From assembly GCA_964400355.1 (NCBI GenBank), contig CAYNTO010000001.1, positions 494,093 through 558,092 of the forward strand: 64,000 bases of DNA. The letters are read 5' to 3'. Below the pieces are notes generated by a model. The model did no database searches. It saw only the letters and a list, made by a program, of their open reading frames with translations, and was not told the origin of the DNA. A program made the position numbers and the translations under genes. The DNA is from JACKAL01 sp964400355 (GTDB lineage: Bacteria > Bdellovibrionota > Bdellovibrionia > Bdellovibrionales > JAGQZY01). The stretch's first letter is position 1, and the number at the start of each line of letters is the position of its first letter. Shown here one piece after another: positions 34,455-43,654 of this stretch.

Positions 34455-34802
34455 TCAATGGTCCGCTTGATTTTCGTGCTCTTGTTCACCGTGGATTGTG
34501 GTGCGGAGTCCTAAAAAATGGAGGTTTTCCGCAACGATCACGGGTTTGCCGGCATCATTCAATTCGATGTATCCGTCTACGGCGATCACACCGCCGACTT
34601 CTAGATACTTTTTGCAGAGTTGTGCGTGTTCGTCCCAGGCAAGGACGGTCTGTCGGTCCGTCACCTTATGCCAATGACCCTCTACGAGGGAAAAGCGGTT
34701 AGTGCAGATGGTTATAATCACAAAACTGCGACCCCGGCGGTTCATCCTCAAGCACGGTTTACGTGCCACGCTTCCAGCTATAAATATGGGATAGTTCGTC
34801 AT
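34455..34802 (-). CDS. Short single-stranded DNA-binding protein-like OB-fold protein
   Basis: A 115-residue protein with the SSB OB-fold pattern: IFIAGSVARKPCLRMNRRGRSFVIITICTNRF, then HKVTDRQTVLAWDEHAQLCKKYLEVGGVIAVDGYIELNDAGKPVIVAENLHFLG, which aligns with the SSB strands around W-x-x-V-x-x-F/W...G..V.V.G. It lacks the long acidic-tipped C-terminal tail of the main SSB, so it probably cannot recruit SSB partners. It may act as a paralogue in recombination or repair. Start ATG 34802 with AGGAG upstream. Confidence 0.72.
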   Translation of the reverse strand: MTNYPIFIAGSVARKPCLRMNRRGRSFVIITICTNRFSLVEGHWHKVTDRQTVLAWDEHAQLCKKYLEVGGVIAVDGYIELNDAGKPVIVAENLHFLGLRTTIHGEQEHENQADH

Positions 34803-34932
34803 TGTGCGACTCCTACAGATGTTCGGCGAGAAGAACATTGCAGGAATGACAGCAGGGGTGGGTAAGAGTCTGATCCAATTAAATGTCGCGATGGACGATA
34901 AGCGAATTCAGAGTGTGCCAAAGAGGCGACGA

Positions 34933-34970
34933 GGCGGTTGAAAAAATCCTCGAATGTGCGATCAACCGCC
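34933..34970 (-). terminator. Hairpin downstream of secreted protein gene
   Basis: Perfect 9-bp inverted repeat GGCGGTTGA (34933-34941) / TCAACCGCC (34962-34970) with a 20-base loop, 17 bp after the stop of the gene on the minus strand. A short T6 is in the loop region only. Confidence 0.4.
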
Positions 34971-34986
34971 CAATTGTCAAAAGTCT

Positions 34987-35619
34987 CTACTTAACATTAG
35001 CTTCGTAATTGCAAGTGACGACGGTTCCATCCATATTGGGATCATAAGCAACAGACATTTTAATTTTTTCATTTTCAACTTTTATTGCGTAGGATTTTTT
35101 GTAGGTTGTATCGGGTTTTCCGGGGCACTTTATAAGGCCGGTAACAACTGCGTTGGCAGCTGTCTCCGATAAGTCCACTTTAGTTTTAAAATGTAAGTCA
35201 CACTCGGTGGATTCCCCAGTGGCTTCATTTTTAGTGCCGGCTTTGACGACAGCTTCCATGTTTCGAAAATCAATAATATCCTGGGGATACTGATCTGATC
35301 CAGTTTTCTTATTTTGTCCACTGTACATTACAAAGCCAGTTGATTTTTTACCGATTCGCAACGATGCAAAGCCCTTTCTGTCGGCCGGACACGTTTTTTT
35401 ATGGGCGCTGGTAATGGGTGAATTTACTTGCTTAAGGCTTTTATGTTTTTGTAACTGCCGCCATATTTTGTTTTGAAGTAGGGCTTGGGCATCATCAGCA
35501 GGTTCGCCAGGAGTGATGGAGCCTGGCGGAAGTGTTGGCTGGTTGGTCTTTACATCATCATCGGTTGCGAACGCTGACACAGAAATAAAAACACCCAATA
35601 GAATTATTTTCGAGAACAT
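34987..35619 (-). CDS. Secreted hypothetical protein
   Basis: The 210-residue product begins MFSKIILLGVFISVSAFA, a Sec signal peptide. The mature part starts with a Thr/Pro-rich segment and has four Cys residues (KTCPADRKG, ECDLHFKT, LIKCPGKPD, TCNYEANVK) that could form two disulfides. Many alternating strands (FASLRIGKKSTGFVMYSG, YAIKVENEKIKMSVAYDP) suggest a beta-rich periplasmic domain. No family is recognised. GGAGGGG lies upstream of the ATG. Confidence 0.65.
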   Translation of the reverse strand: MFSKIILLGVFISVSAFATDDDVKTNQPTLPPGSITPGEPADDAQALLQNKIWRQLQKHKSLKQVNSPITSAHKKTCPADRKGFASLRIGKKSTGFVMYSGQNKKTGSDQYPQDIIDFRNMEAVVKAGTKNEATGESTECDLHFKTKVDLSETAANAVVTGLIKCPGKPDTTYKKSYAIKVENEKIKMSVAYDPNMDGTVVTCNYEANVK

Positions 35620-35724
35620 AAGTCCCCTCCTTTTCTGCTCAGCCTATCATAAGTTATAGGGGCGTACAGGAAGAACTACGGCACGGACTTTGTGCTGGAC
35701 TTACATCCAGCACATCCAGTTACC

Positions 35725-38568
35725 CTAAAACACGAAAGCAAAGAAGTAGCTCACGTCTTCGTGAGTGACGTCGCGATCCGCAGCGCGGAAAGCACCAAAA
35801 CTAAAGCGCACTGGTAAGTAGTATCCAATGGTGGTTTCCAAATGGAGCTCTAATCCGTAGCCCGCATACCAGTCGTCGCCGAAGCGTTGGCCCACAAAGC
35901 GGCGATTGCTTTGGCTCCAACGAAATCCGTCGAGGCCCACGACATCGCCCACCACGGCACCGTGTAGGGTTTTAAAATAAAGAGGAAACGTTCCACTGCC
36001 GGCATACATGTACGCAATCGGGAAGCGATATTCTAAATTGAGCGCCATCATGTTGTTACCGAGGAGATTTCCCGAAGGATATCCGCGCGCAAGAAACGGG
36101 GGAATCAACAAGTTGGAGGCGTACGAACCATTGAGTGTACTGGTGTAGAGGGTACTCAAGTTGAGATCGGGTGCATAGGTGGCATTGATGCCCGTGTAAA
36201 ATACGTGGCGCGAGGGTAACCACCCCGACATGTATTTGCGCCAGCTCAAATTGGATTTATTGTAGCCGATGTTTCCAAGGTCTTCGATGTAAGCCTGATT
36301 GGAAATGCTAAATGCGCTTCCGCTCTCAGGCGAAATTTCGTAGCCGCGTTGAATGGCACTGTTGTAACCAATGATCGCAGTTGGCCCGCTACGTTCAATA
36401 ACGGTGTTTACGAACTCCGTGTTGCTGTGACGATAACCCAGCGACAAATCCCAACTGCGAAACATAAACGGAATATTGTAAGAAAAATTAATCCCGCCGC
36501 TGGTATCTTTGAGAGTGGTTTCTGTGGTGTAAAAATAACGGTACACCTGACTCGCATTCAATTCGATCTCCAGCGGCGTGCTGTTGTTCACATAAGTAAA
36601 TGTTCCGCCCGTCTCTTTAGTGAGAGAATCCCACTCGGCGCCGAGCTTGTACCCGTGCTTACCGAGCGGATCCACCGAGCCGGTCGATGCGCTCAGTGCG
36701 ATACCGCCGTCGATGGCCGAGCCAAAGGGAGCCCAGTAGCGAGGAATCATATAGCGCCACGCGGAGTATTTGTCTTCGATCAGTGGATCTTCGGCCATCG
36801 GTGTTTCGATTTTAGCTGGCGCATGGACATTAAGCAGCGGTCCAACTTTAGGCGCCGAGGTGATGCCACGCCATTTCTCCTCGGGAACTGATTTTAGCAA
36901 CAAACCCGATGGTGTTTGTTCCGAGAACAGCAGCTCGCCGGTGGCGGGATGGATATCGCCGTCGACGACACGGGTGAGTGAGTTCGTAATCGGTTTGGCC
37001 GTCTGCAAATCGGTGTGATCTTTGAGTTCGGGGAGCAAATACAAGTTGTCGATTCCCGATATTGCAGAGGTGAGGAGAACTCCCTTAGGTGTGGGGGTGA
37101 TGCGCGAGACGCCAATATTGTCGGAGAGCGTGGAGAGGGTTCTATCGCTCAAACGCAACTTTTTAAGTGTGCGTTTCTCCGCGAACTGCTCGATAAAAAC
37201 AATGTCCTCGCCCTGTGAGGTGAGCGCAAAAATATTTGTGCCAATTTGTTTGGGATCGTAGAGAACTCGCAGTCCTTTGCCATTGGCACCCACTTCGGCA
37301 ATGCGTTTTGAACCCGCAATATTTTGCGCAAAATAGATTTTCGATCCATCCGGGGAGAACGCCATACTGCCTGTACGTGCACCATGAGTGAGGCGGGTGG
37401 TGGCTCGCGTTTCCACATCGTACAAGTGGATATCACTGAAGGTGTAAAAGCGCTTAAAGCGTTGAATGGCATTGTATGCCAGCACTCTCGAATTGGGTGA
37501 CCAGGCTAAATGGAGAATATCCACACCAAACGCAATCTGTACGGGAGCCGCATTGAGGTCCGCGGCCGCTTTGAGCATCACTGCTTTCGGCACGTTGTGA
37601 TCGCTTGTGATGTAGGCCAAGTATTTTCCATCGGGGCTAAAGAGCGGGTAAAAATTCTCAAAGCCCTGATCGTTGATCGCCACACCTTCGGTTACCGGCG
37701 CAGCTCGTACCGGTGCCATTTGTGATTCTGCAAGTTCGGCCATGTGAGAATAGGCACTGCTCAAAAGTTCGCTAAATGTTTGCTTCATCTCGTCTTCAAG
37801 TGGAGCATTGATGAAGTAGGGAACGCGGCGTGAAAAGCGCTGATTGAGAGAGTAAATGGTCTCCACGTTTTGGCGCTCCACCATTTCATAAAAGAGCGCT
37901 CCGCCTAAAAGATAAGCACGCCTGCCACCCAACCAGTCCGGCTGAAAATCATTGAGCTGATCAATGGCCAATGCATTCCACGAATTTTCCAGCGTGAATG
38001 CGCGCACCATGCCTTCAAAATTCTGCGATCGTAAACGACCGCCTCGAGGCATAAAATAAGATTCAGTATACACTGCGAGCCCTTCCGCATACCAGCGGGG
38101 GAGGTAGGAATTGGGGCGCACCACGGATCCAAAGATCCAACTCAAGGGCCTCATCGCACCATGCACGGGGTGCAAGTTGAGAATGTGGGTGTACTCATGC
38201 GCGAGTATTTCAAATAATGAATCGTCGGTTTCGCCAATGGGGGAATTGGGAATGGGAATCACCGGAAAAATTGTTACCAGTGGATAGGGAAACACCGTTG
38301 CTGAACCGTTTGGCATATCGGTTTGATCGACGATGACGAACGTGGTTTTATCGGGAAACTCTTGGAACATACTCTGGAGATAGGGAAACAATCGGCGGAA
38401 ATTCTTTGCATATTGGTATGCCAATTCCTTGTGCCTAGAGTCATAAATCCAGACGGCATGTTTATCGGTCAGAGTGGACCAATTTGTCGAAGGATTCACC
38501 TGAGCGGAAATTTGTAGAGATGTACACAAAATTAAAATGATGATGAGTGTGCGAATGAGTGACATCAC
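35725..38568 (-). CDS. Large metalloprotease / beta-propeller / outer-membrane barrel protein
   Basis: The 947-residue protein has a signal peptide (LIRTLIIILILCTSLQISAQ). Residues 30-280 form a gluzincin-like zinc peptidase: HEYTH at 124-128 and a third ligand Glu162 in WYAEGLAVYTE. Residues 290-590 contain WD40/TolB-like repeats (FSPDGKYLAYITSD, WSPNSRVLAYNA, FSPDGSKIYFAQN). The C-terminal 300 residues alternate polar/aromatic in beta strands and end in VSYFFAFVF, the terminal Phe typical of outer-membrane barrels. The protease would therefore be tethered to the outer membrane and face the periplasm or exterior. Substrate unknown. It is divergent from pal. Confidence 0.78.
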   Translation of the reverse strand: MMSLIRTLIIILILCTSLQISAQVNPSTNWSTLTDKHAVWIYDSRHKELAYQYAKNFRRLFPYLQSMFQEFPDKTTFVIVDQTDMPNGSATVFPYPLVTIFPVIPIPNSPIGETDDSLFEILAHEYTHILNLHPVHGAMRPLSWIFGSVVRPNSYLPRWYAEGLAVYTESYFMPRGGRLRSQNFEGMVRAFTLENSWNALAIDQLNDFQPDWLGGRRAYLLGGALFYEMVERQNVETIYSLNQRFSRRVPYFINAPLEDEMKQTFSELLSSAYSHMAELAESQMAPVRAAPVTEGVAINDQGFENFYPLFSPDGKYLAYITSDHNVPKAVMLKAAADLNAAPVQIAFGVDILHLAWSPNSRVLAYNAIQRFKRFYTFSDIHLYDVETRATTRLTHGARTGSMAFSPDGSKIYFAQNIAGSKRIAEVGANGKGLRVLYDPKQIGTNIFALTSQGEDIVFIEQFAEKRTLKKLRLSDRTLSTLSDNIGVSRITPTPKGVLLTSAISGIDNLYLLPELKDHTDLQTAKPITNSLTRVVDGDIHPATGELLFSEQTPSGLLLKSVPEEKWRGITSAPKVGPLLNVHAPAKIETPMAEDPLIEDKYSAWRYMIPRYWAPFGSAIDGGIALSASTGSVDPLGKHGYKLGAEWDSLTKETGGTFTYVNNSTPLEIELNASQVYRYFYTTETTLKDTSGGINFSYNIPFMFRSWDLSLGYRHSNTEFVNTVIERSGPTAIIGYNSAIQRGYEISPESGSAFSISNQAYIEDLGNIGYNKSNLSWRKYMSGWLPSRHVFYTGINATYAPDLNLSTLYTSTLNGSYASNLLIPPFLARGYPSGNLLGNNMMALNLEYRFPIAYMYAGSGTFPLYFKTLHGAVVGDVVGLDGFRWSQSNRRFVGQRFGDDWYAGYGLELHLETTIGYYLPVRFSFGAFRAADRDVTHEDVSYFFAFVF

Positions 38569-38678
38569 TCGATGAGATCATTCACTCTGCGAGTTGTCCA
38601 ACACCATCAGGGGTTGACAATAGTTGCCAAAATCCCAACAATAGAGGGATATATGGAAAACAACTGGAGGATTTTATA

Positions 38679-39182
38679 ATGTTAAAACGCGTAGTAATTG
38701 CACTAGCAACTTTGGCCATCGCCGTGTCTTGTTCATCGAAGAAAAAAGACGAGGGCGTCGACACGAGCAACTTAGCGGGTGGCGATACAACGGATATTAA
38801 AGATTCTCCGATAGAATTCGATCAACGTGGCGCCGAGAGTGGCACTATCGCCGGTCTCAATGTGGTGAACTTTCCTTACGACAGTTCCACACTGTCTTCG
38901 GATGCCAAGCAAGTGCTTGCGGCCAATGCGGAGTGGATGAAAACCAACAGCAACACCAGCATTCAGGTGGAAGGCCACTGCGATTCTAAAGGATCCAACG
39001 AGTACAATTTGTCTCTGGGTGAGCGCCGTGCGAACTCCGTGAAAGCCTATCTCCAAGGTTTAGGTGTAGACGGTTCACGTTTAGTGACAGTGAGCTACGG
39101 TGAAGAGAAGCTGCTTGATCCGAGTGATTCAGCAGCTGCTGATGCTAAAAACCGCCGCGCGAACTTTGTTCCAAGCCGCTAG
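38679..39182 (+). CDS. pal: Peptidoglycan-associated lipoprotein Pal
   Basis: The 167-residue lipoprotein has a lipobox with Cys18 (LAIAVSC) and an OmpA-type peptidoglycan-binding domain (about 60-165). It shows the signatures VNFPYDSSTLSSDAKQVL, VEGHCDSKGSNEYNLSLGERRANSVKAYL and NRRANFV. It links outer membrane to the cell wall with the Tol complex. ATG 38679 with GGAGG upstream is chosen over the long in-frame extension. Two further envelope genes follow at 9 bp and with overlap, as in tol-pal clusters. Confidence 0.93.
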   Translation: MLKRVVIALATLAIAVSCSSKKKDEGVDTSNLAGGDTTDIKDSPIEFDQRGAESGTIAGLNVVNFPYDSSTLSSDAKQVLAANAEWMKTNSNTSIQVEGHCDSKGSNEYNLSLGERRANSVKAYLQGLGVDGSRLVTVSYGEEKLLDPSDSAAADAKNRRANFVPSR

Positions 39183-39191
39183 TAGATCATT

Positions 39192-39506
39192 ATGAAGCGT
39201 ACACTGCTTGCATTTGCCATTATGGCCGTGATGACCTCCGGGTGTGTAACGGCCGCTGATGTGCCCGTCGAGCAGTACATATACGCAAAAACTGCTTACG
39301 AGGCCGCAGTCGCGGCCGAAGCTTCCAAGCACGCCGCCCGCCTATTGTATCTTGCCGAAAAACATTACAAACGGGGAGAAGTTCTCTTTAAAGAGAGGTA
39401 TTACGATGATGCCAACGACGAATTCGCAAGCGCTCAAAAATACGCCGAAAAAGCAGAAACCATTTCTCGCCTCAAGCAGTTCACCGCGGTCGGCAGTGAC
39501 TACTAG
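39192..39506 (+). CDS. Small lipoprotein between pal and cpoB
   Basis: A 104-residue lipoprotein (MKRTLLAFAIMAVMTSGC, Cys18) with a single helical region (AKTAYEAAVAAEASKHAARLLYLAEKHYKRGEVLFKERYYDDANDEFASAQKYAEKAE). This resembles DUF4398-type envelope lipoproteins whose function is unknown. The Ala-rich TPR-like helix pair suggests protein contact. It begins 9 bp after pal and the next gene starts within it, so it is translated from the same mRNA. Confidence 0.72.
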   Translation: MKRTLLAFAIMAVMTSGCVTAADVPVEQYIYAKTAYEAAVAAEASKHAARLLYLAEKHYKRGEVLFKERYYDDANDEFASAQKYAEKAETISRLKQFTAVGSDY

Positions 39507-40146
39507 ATCATTCATCGCAGCGACGACCGCACTTTTATTTTCCACGCCTTTATTTGTAGGATGTCTGCAAACGCGCGCGAATCTTCGCCAAGAATCTCCT
39601 GGTTACACGGCACCGGCAAAAGCACCCACTCACACCGTGGAGCAAGCCAAGCAGGCCGAATCGGCTGCCAAGTCCGAGGATTTTAATAGCGAATTTCGCC
39701 AGCTCTACGGTCGTTTGGAATCGGTGGAAAACCAAGTTAAGGAAAACAAAGAAAACGAATATGTTAAGGGTTTGGAGGCAAAGATCCAGCAGATGGAAGC
39801 CAAAATGACTCTTTTGGAAACCACAGTTGCCGATCTCAATGCAAAAGCGAAAGCCGCGCCTGTTGCGGTTCCTGCTTACGAGGCGCCGAAGCAGATGAAT
39901 GTGATCGATAAAGCCGACGGGCATTTTTTAAAGAAAGATTGGGAAGACGCCATTCTTGCCTATGAGGATTATCGCAAAAAGAACCCCAAAGGCTCCGATT
40001 ACGCGCACGCCACTTACCGCATAGGGGTATCATTTCAGAGTATGGGACTTAAAGACGATGCGAGAGCTTTTTTTAAGGAAGTTGTCGATAAATTTCCAAA
40101 AAGCAAAGAAGCGGGTCTTGCCAAAGACAAATTGAAGAAGCTTTAG
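39496..40146 (+). CDS. cpoB: CpoB/YbgF-like lipoprotein with TPR
   Basis: The product of about 216 residues begins at GTG 39496 (overlapping the preceding stop by 11 bp) with a lipoprotein signal peptide and Cys23 (LLFSTPLFVGC). It then has a coiled coil (residues 60-120, FNSEFRQLYGRLESVENQVKENKEN) and C-terminal TPR helices (FLKKDWEDAILAYEDYRKKNPKGSDYAHATYRIGVSFQSMGLKDDARAFFKEVVDKFP). This is the CpoB/YbgF layout, which couples Tol-Pal with peptidoglycan synthesis. Lipid modification is unlike E. coli CpoB, which is periplasmic. The longer frame from 39259 is a shadow. Confidence 0.8.
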   Translation: MTTRSFIAATTALLFSTPLFVGCLQTRANLRQESPGYTAPAKAPTHTVEQAKQAESAAKSEDFNSEFRQLYGRLESVENQVKENKENEYVKGLEAKIQQMEAKMTLLETTVADLNAKAKAAPVAVPAYEAPKQMNVIDKADGHFLKKDWEDAILAYEDYRKKNPKGSDYAHATYRIGVSFQSMGLKDDARAFFKEVVDKFPKSKEAGLAKDKLKKL

Positions 40147-40165
40147 GTCCATCTTACGAAACTTT

Positions 40166-41035
40166 TTAAAATTTAAGAAGAGCATCTGCAGCCGCCAGCT
40201 GTAACTGGTAGGTGCGATTGACAGGTTTTCCACGGAATTCTTTTATAGTAACAGACCCCGACATTCGCAAGGGACGCACGATTTTGTCAGGATTTCCCAA
40301 ATCGACATACAATGACCCACGCACTAAAAAGCGGGCGAGAACCCGATTGCTCCTATCGTAGAGAATGCCGTCATCCAGATTCCTGTCGAAGTAAACGTGC
40401 CGACTTTCATCCTCAACCCTTTTGGCGCGAATTCTACGGGTGGCCGTCATACGATGAGCTTCTCCCATGTTTTTCACGGAAACATTGAGAAAAAACTGGT
40501 AATTGCGATTGTCGGTTTTTACAAACGTAGACGTGCCATCTAAGTCGCAGCCGCTGCCAAATGCATATCTCGAAACCTCTCCGTCTCTCTGAGCGGCGGC
40601 AGAATTGACCTTCCACAAAGTTTGCTGGCCACAGCCCGACATAGAGAACGCGTTGGGAAGGGGAGACGATTGGCAGACAAGCACGCAGTGAGCATAATGC
40701 CTGAGATTTTTTTCGTACCAACTGTCTAAGTCCGAAACGTCTTTGGCTTGGGCCTGTTTGGCAACGTCTTCCAGGTGCTTGTCGTAACGAGCGGAGTCCG
40801 AAGAAAAAACACAACTACTTGTGTGGCCGTTGAGACAGGCTTTTTCGTAATAACTTTTTGCAGAGCTCGGATCGGTTTTAAACAGTAACGCTCCTGCATA
40901 AGCGCAGGATTTGCCATCACCCCGCTGGCACTGCTCGAGCAATTTGGGATCAACGGTTTGAGCGTGGAGTGGGAGGATGAGTAACAAAGCGAGCAAAGTG
41001 ACACTCACAGTGGCGATCAGATTCATTGCATTCAC
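40166..41035 (-). CDS. Secreted Sel1-like repeat protein
   Basis: A 289-residue protein with a signal peptide (LIATVSVTLLALLLILPLHA). Near residues 28-80 are Sel1/TPR-like units with disulfide-capable Cys (KLLEQCQRGDGKSCAYAGALLF, AKSYYEKACLNGHTSSCVF). The remaining 200 residues are beta-rich with several Cys and have no family I can name. It converges with the pal cluster. It may function in envelope protein binding. Confidence 0.65.
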   Translation of the reverse strand: MNAMNLIATVSVTLLALLLILPLHAQTVDPKLLEQCQRGDGKSCAYAGALLFKTDPSSAKSYYEKACLNGHTSSCVFSSDSARYDKHLEDVAKQAQAKDVSDLDSWYEKNLRHYAHCVLVCQSSPLPNAFSMSGCGQQTLWKVNSAAAQRDGEVSRYAFGSGCDLDGTSTFVKTDNRNYQFFLNVSVKNMGEAHRMTATRRIRAKRVEDESRHVYFDRNLDDGILYDRSNRVLARFLVRGSLYVDLGNPDKIVRPLRMSGSVTIKEFRGKPVNRTYQLQLAAADALLKF

Positions 41036-41188
41036 TCCTGTTCAACCCCCTAAGATTACTACAGTATGGAGCAAAGAGGAGGCGCAAATTTATAAACCCG
41101 ACATACGATGGGTGTTTGCTTAGTTCTGCGACATCGGATATGGTGGTGCGGCACCTCAACAGATGCTAACTAACGGTGCCAACAGACC

Positions 41189-42205
41189 ATGAATTACACT
41201 CTCGGAATCGAAACCAGTTGCGACGACACCTCGGTAGCTCTCGTTAAAAACGATGGCTTTGTCCTTTGCACTCTCACGGCCTCACAGGATTTAGCTCACC
41301 AACCTTATGGCGGCGTGGTTCCGGAAATCGCTGGCCGGCAGCATCTCGATGCCATGGTTCCGTTGATCGATCAGCTTTTCACACGCACTAAGACCACGTG
41401 GCAGGATATCAGTGGTATTGCTGTGACAAATCGGCCAGGCTTGATAGGCTCGCTCATCGTTGGCCTTGTCACGGCAAAAACGCTCGCTCTATTGCATAAA
41501 AAGCCTTTGCTGGGCACACACCACATCGAAGGCCATGTGGTCTCCGCGTTTCTCGGCGATGAGAAGCAGGCGCCCACACCGATGTGGACAACTCCGTACA
41601 TTTCGTTGGTCGTGAGCGGTGGGCACACCCACATGTACTTGGTTTCAGCTCCCGGCTCATACACCCTGCTTGGAAAAACCCAGGACGATGCCGCTGGAGA
41701 AGCGTTTGATAAATTTGCAAAAATGATGGGCCTGGGTTATCCCGGTGGCGTTCATGTGGATCGCCTCGCTAAAAACGGAAACAGCAAAGCTTATGATTTT
41801 CCGCGCGGAATGAGTAAAGACGGCACACTCAACTTGAGTTTCTCCGGACTCAAAGCCTCGGCCCAACGTTGGCGGGAGAGTCATCCCGATGTGAGCGATC
41901 TGAATGACGTGTGCGCGTCTTATCAGGAAGCCATCGTCGATGCGCTCATGGAAAAACTGGATAAGGCGCTTCGTGACCACAAAATAAAAAAGTTCACTCT
42001 TTCAGGTGGCGTGAGCGCCAATTCGCGCTTGCGCGCGCGTGCCGAAGAATTGGCGGCAAAACATCAAGCGAAATTCTTGGCGCCACCGCTGCGTTACTGC
42101 ACTGACAATGCCGCGATGATCGCCTATGCGGGCGCGTTGCGACTGGCACGCGGTGAATCCAGTGACTACGAACTCAAACCTTTTGCGCGAGCGGAGTTGG
42201 GGTGA
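41189..42205 (+). CDS. tsaD: tRNA threonylcarbamoyladenosine synthase subunit TsaD
   Basis: The 338-residue ATPase transfers the threonylcarbamoyl group to A37 of ANN-decoding tRNAs with TsaB and TsaE. LGIETSCDDTSVALV, ITNRPGLIGSL-like AVTNRPGLIGSLIVG and the metal-binding LLGTHHIEGHVVSAFL (His about 110 and 114) are intact, as are VSGGHTHMY and the C-terminal SGGVSANSRLR and YCTDNAAMIAYAG. Length is standard. rsmA follows with a 1-base gap, so they are cotranscribed. Confidence 0.96.
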   Translation: MNYTLGIETSCDDTSVALVKNDGFVLCTLTASQDLAHQPYGGVVPEIAGRQHLDAMVPLIDQLFTRTKTTWQDISGIAVTNRPGLIGSLIVGLVTAKTLALLHKKPLLGTHHIEGHVVSAFLGDEKQAPTPMWTTPYISLVVSGGHTHMYLVSAPGSYTLLGKTQDDAAGEAFDKFAKMMGLGYPGGVHVDRLAKNGNSKAYDFPRGMSKDGTLNLSFSGLKASAQRWRESHPDVSDLNDVCASYQEAIVDALMEKLDKALRDHKIKKFTLSGGVSANSRLRARAEELAAKHQAKFLAPPLRYCTDNAAMIAYAGALRLARGESSDYELKPFARAELG

Positions 42206-42206
42206 T

Positions 42207-43186
42207 ATGTCACTTTACGCCGATGAAATCCGCCGTATTAAAGATTTAATGGAAGAGCTCGGGCGCGGCGCCAAACGCTCTCTTGGCCAAAACTTTTTGG
42301 TCAATACCGGAAAAATTGAATCTATCATTAAATACGTTCAACAATCGGGACTTAAAGATATCGTCGAAATAGGCCCCGGACTTGGTGCGCTCACATTGCG
42401 ATTGATAGAACAGTTTCCACAAATGAAGCTGATCGAGCTGGATGATCAGTTCGTCGATTACTGGAAAACCCACACCCCCAATGTGACGAAAGCCGATGCG
42501 CTCAAGCTCAATTGGTCGGAACTTAAGCTTGAGAACGCACTGTTGGTGAGTAACCTTCCTTATCAGATTGCGGCCAGTATTGTGGTGGAGCGTTCAGTGG
42601 ATCATCAAGGTGTGGTCANNNNNNNNNNNNNNNNNNNNNNNNNNNNNNNNNNNNNNNNNNNNNNNNNNNNNNNNNNNNNNNNNNNNNNNNNNNNNNNNNN
42701 NNNNNNNNNNNNNNNNNNCAGATTGCGGCCAGTATTGTGGTGGAGCGTTCAGTGGATCATCAAGGTGTGGTCACCATGGTTCTCATGTTTCAAAAAGAAG
42801 TGGGTCAGAGATTAATGGCGCGTCCGTCTACAGAAAACTACGGATTGCTCTCGGTGATCGCCCAAACATTCTGGAACATGGAAACCCTCGAGGAGCTGGG
42901 ACCTAATGATTTTTTCCCTCCGCCCAAGGTCGCCAGCCGCGTAGTCACCTTCGAGAGAAAGAGCGAAATTTTTGTGGCCGATGGCACGAAATACTTGCAG
43001 TTCATTAAGTTGGCCTTCTCCCATCGTCGCAAGCTTTTGCGCAACAACATTGCCAATATGGCTAGTGCGGAGGCGCTGGAGCATGCTATGCTGCAGCTTA
43101 AGCTCAACCTCAAAGTGCGCCCTGAGGAACTTTCTTGGACGCAGTACTGTGAGCTGTTCAATTTGCTAAAAAAGAAAGACGTTTAG
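42207..43186 (+). CDS. rsmA: 16S rRNA dimethyladenosine transferase RsmA (KsgA), split by assembly gap
   Basis: RsmA dimethylates A1518 and A1519 of 16S rRNA. The N-terminal LGQNFLVNTGKIESII and VEIGPGLGALTLRL (SAM loop) and catalytic NLPY (near 116) lie before the gap, with FFPPPKVASRVV and FSHRRKLLRNN after it. Removing 155 bp (one 55-bp copy plus 100 N) joins the two frames without shift and gives a normal 274-residue protein, so the gene is intact in the real genome. Frame 42126 is a shadow. The stop is 3 bp before smpB. Confidence 0.93.
42619..42718. other. Assembly gap (100 N) flanked by 55-bp identical ends, inside rsmA
   Basis: Bases 42564-42618 equal 42719-42773. The duplication length (55) and N count (100) are the same as at 5787. 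Collapsing restores the rsmA frame. Confidence 0.95.
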
Positions 43187-43189
43187 GAC

Positions 43190-43648
43190 ATGTCCGAAAA
43201 ATTGATCGCAGAAAATAGAAAAGCACGGCACGACTTTGAACTCATGGACAAGTTCGAGGCAGGGATGGTGCTTACCGGTAGCGAGGTCAAATCGATCCGC
43301 GGCGGTGCGATCAATCTTAAAGATTCCTATGTGGTGTTTAAGGGCGACGAAGTGTTTTTGCAAAACTGCCACATCAGCGTCTACAAAGCGAGCAGTTACA
43401 ACAATCACGTGCCAGAGCGTTTGCGCAAACTGTTGTTGAATCGCGCGGAAATTAATAAAATTATTAGTAAGATTCAGGAGCGCGGTTTTAGCTGTGTCCC
43501 TACACGCGTGTATTTTAAAAACGGCCGCGTGAAAGTGGAGATCGCGCTAGGGCGTGGTAAAAAAGACCACGACAAGCGCGATGCGATTAAAAAGCGCGAT
43601 CGTGACAAACAGGCCCGCGAGGCGATCAAGAGCGCCACACGAAAGTAA
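43190..43648 (+). CDS. smpB: SsrA-binding protein SmpB
   Basis: The 152-residue protein binds tmRNA for trans-translation. NRKARHDFELMDKFEAGMVLTGSEVKSIRGG, LKDSYVVFKGDEVFLQNCHIS and the basic C-terminal tail (GKKDHDKRDAIKKRDRDKQARE) are family hallmarks. The ATG lies 3 bp after the rsmA stop. No tmRNA gene is seen in this window. Confidence 0.96.
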   Translation: MSEKLIAENRKARHDFELMDKFEAGMVLTGSEVKSIRGGAINLKDSYVVFKGDEVFLQNCHISVYKASSYNNHVPERLRKLLLNRAEINKIISKIQERGFSCVPTRVYFKNGRVKVEIALGRGKKDHDKRDAIKKRDRDKQAREAIKSATRK

Positions 43649-43654
43649 GCACCT

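Noticed and set aside
42126..42815. Longer frame starting at 42126 through the N gap
   Set aside because: It overlaps tsaD and contains artificial codons from Ns. RsmA starts at 42207 and is intact after collapsing the gap.
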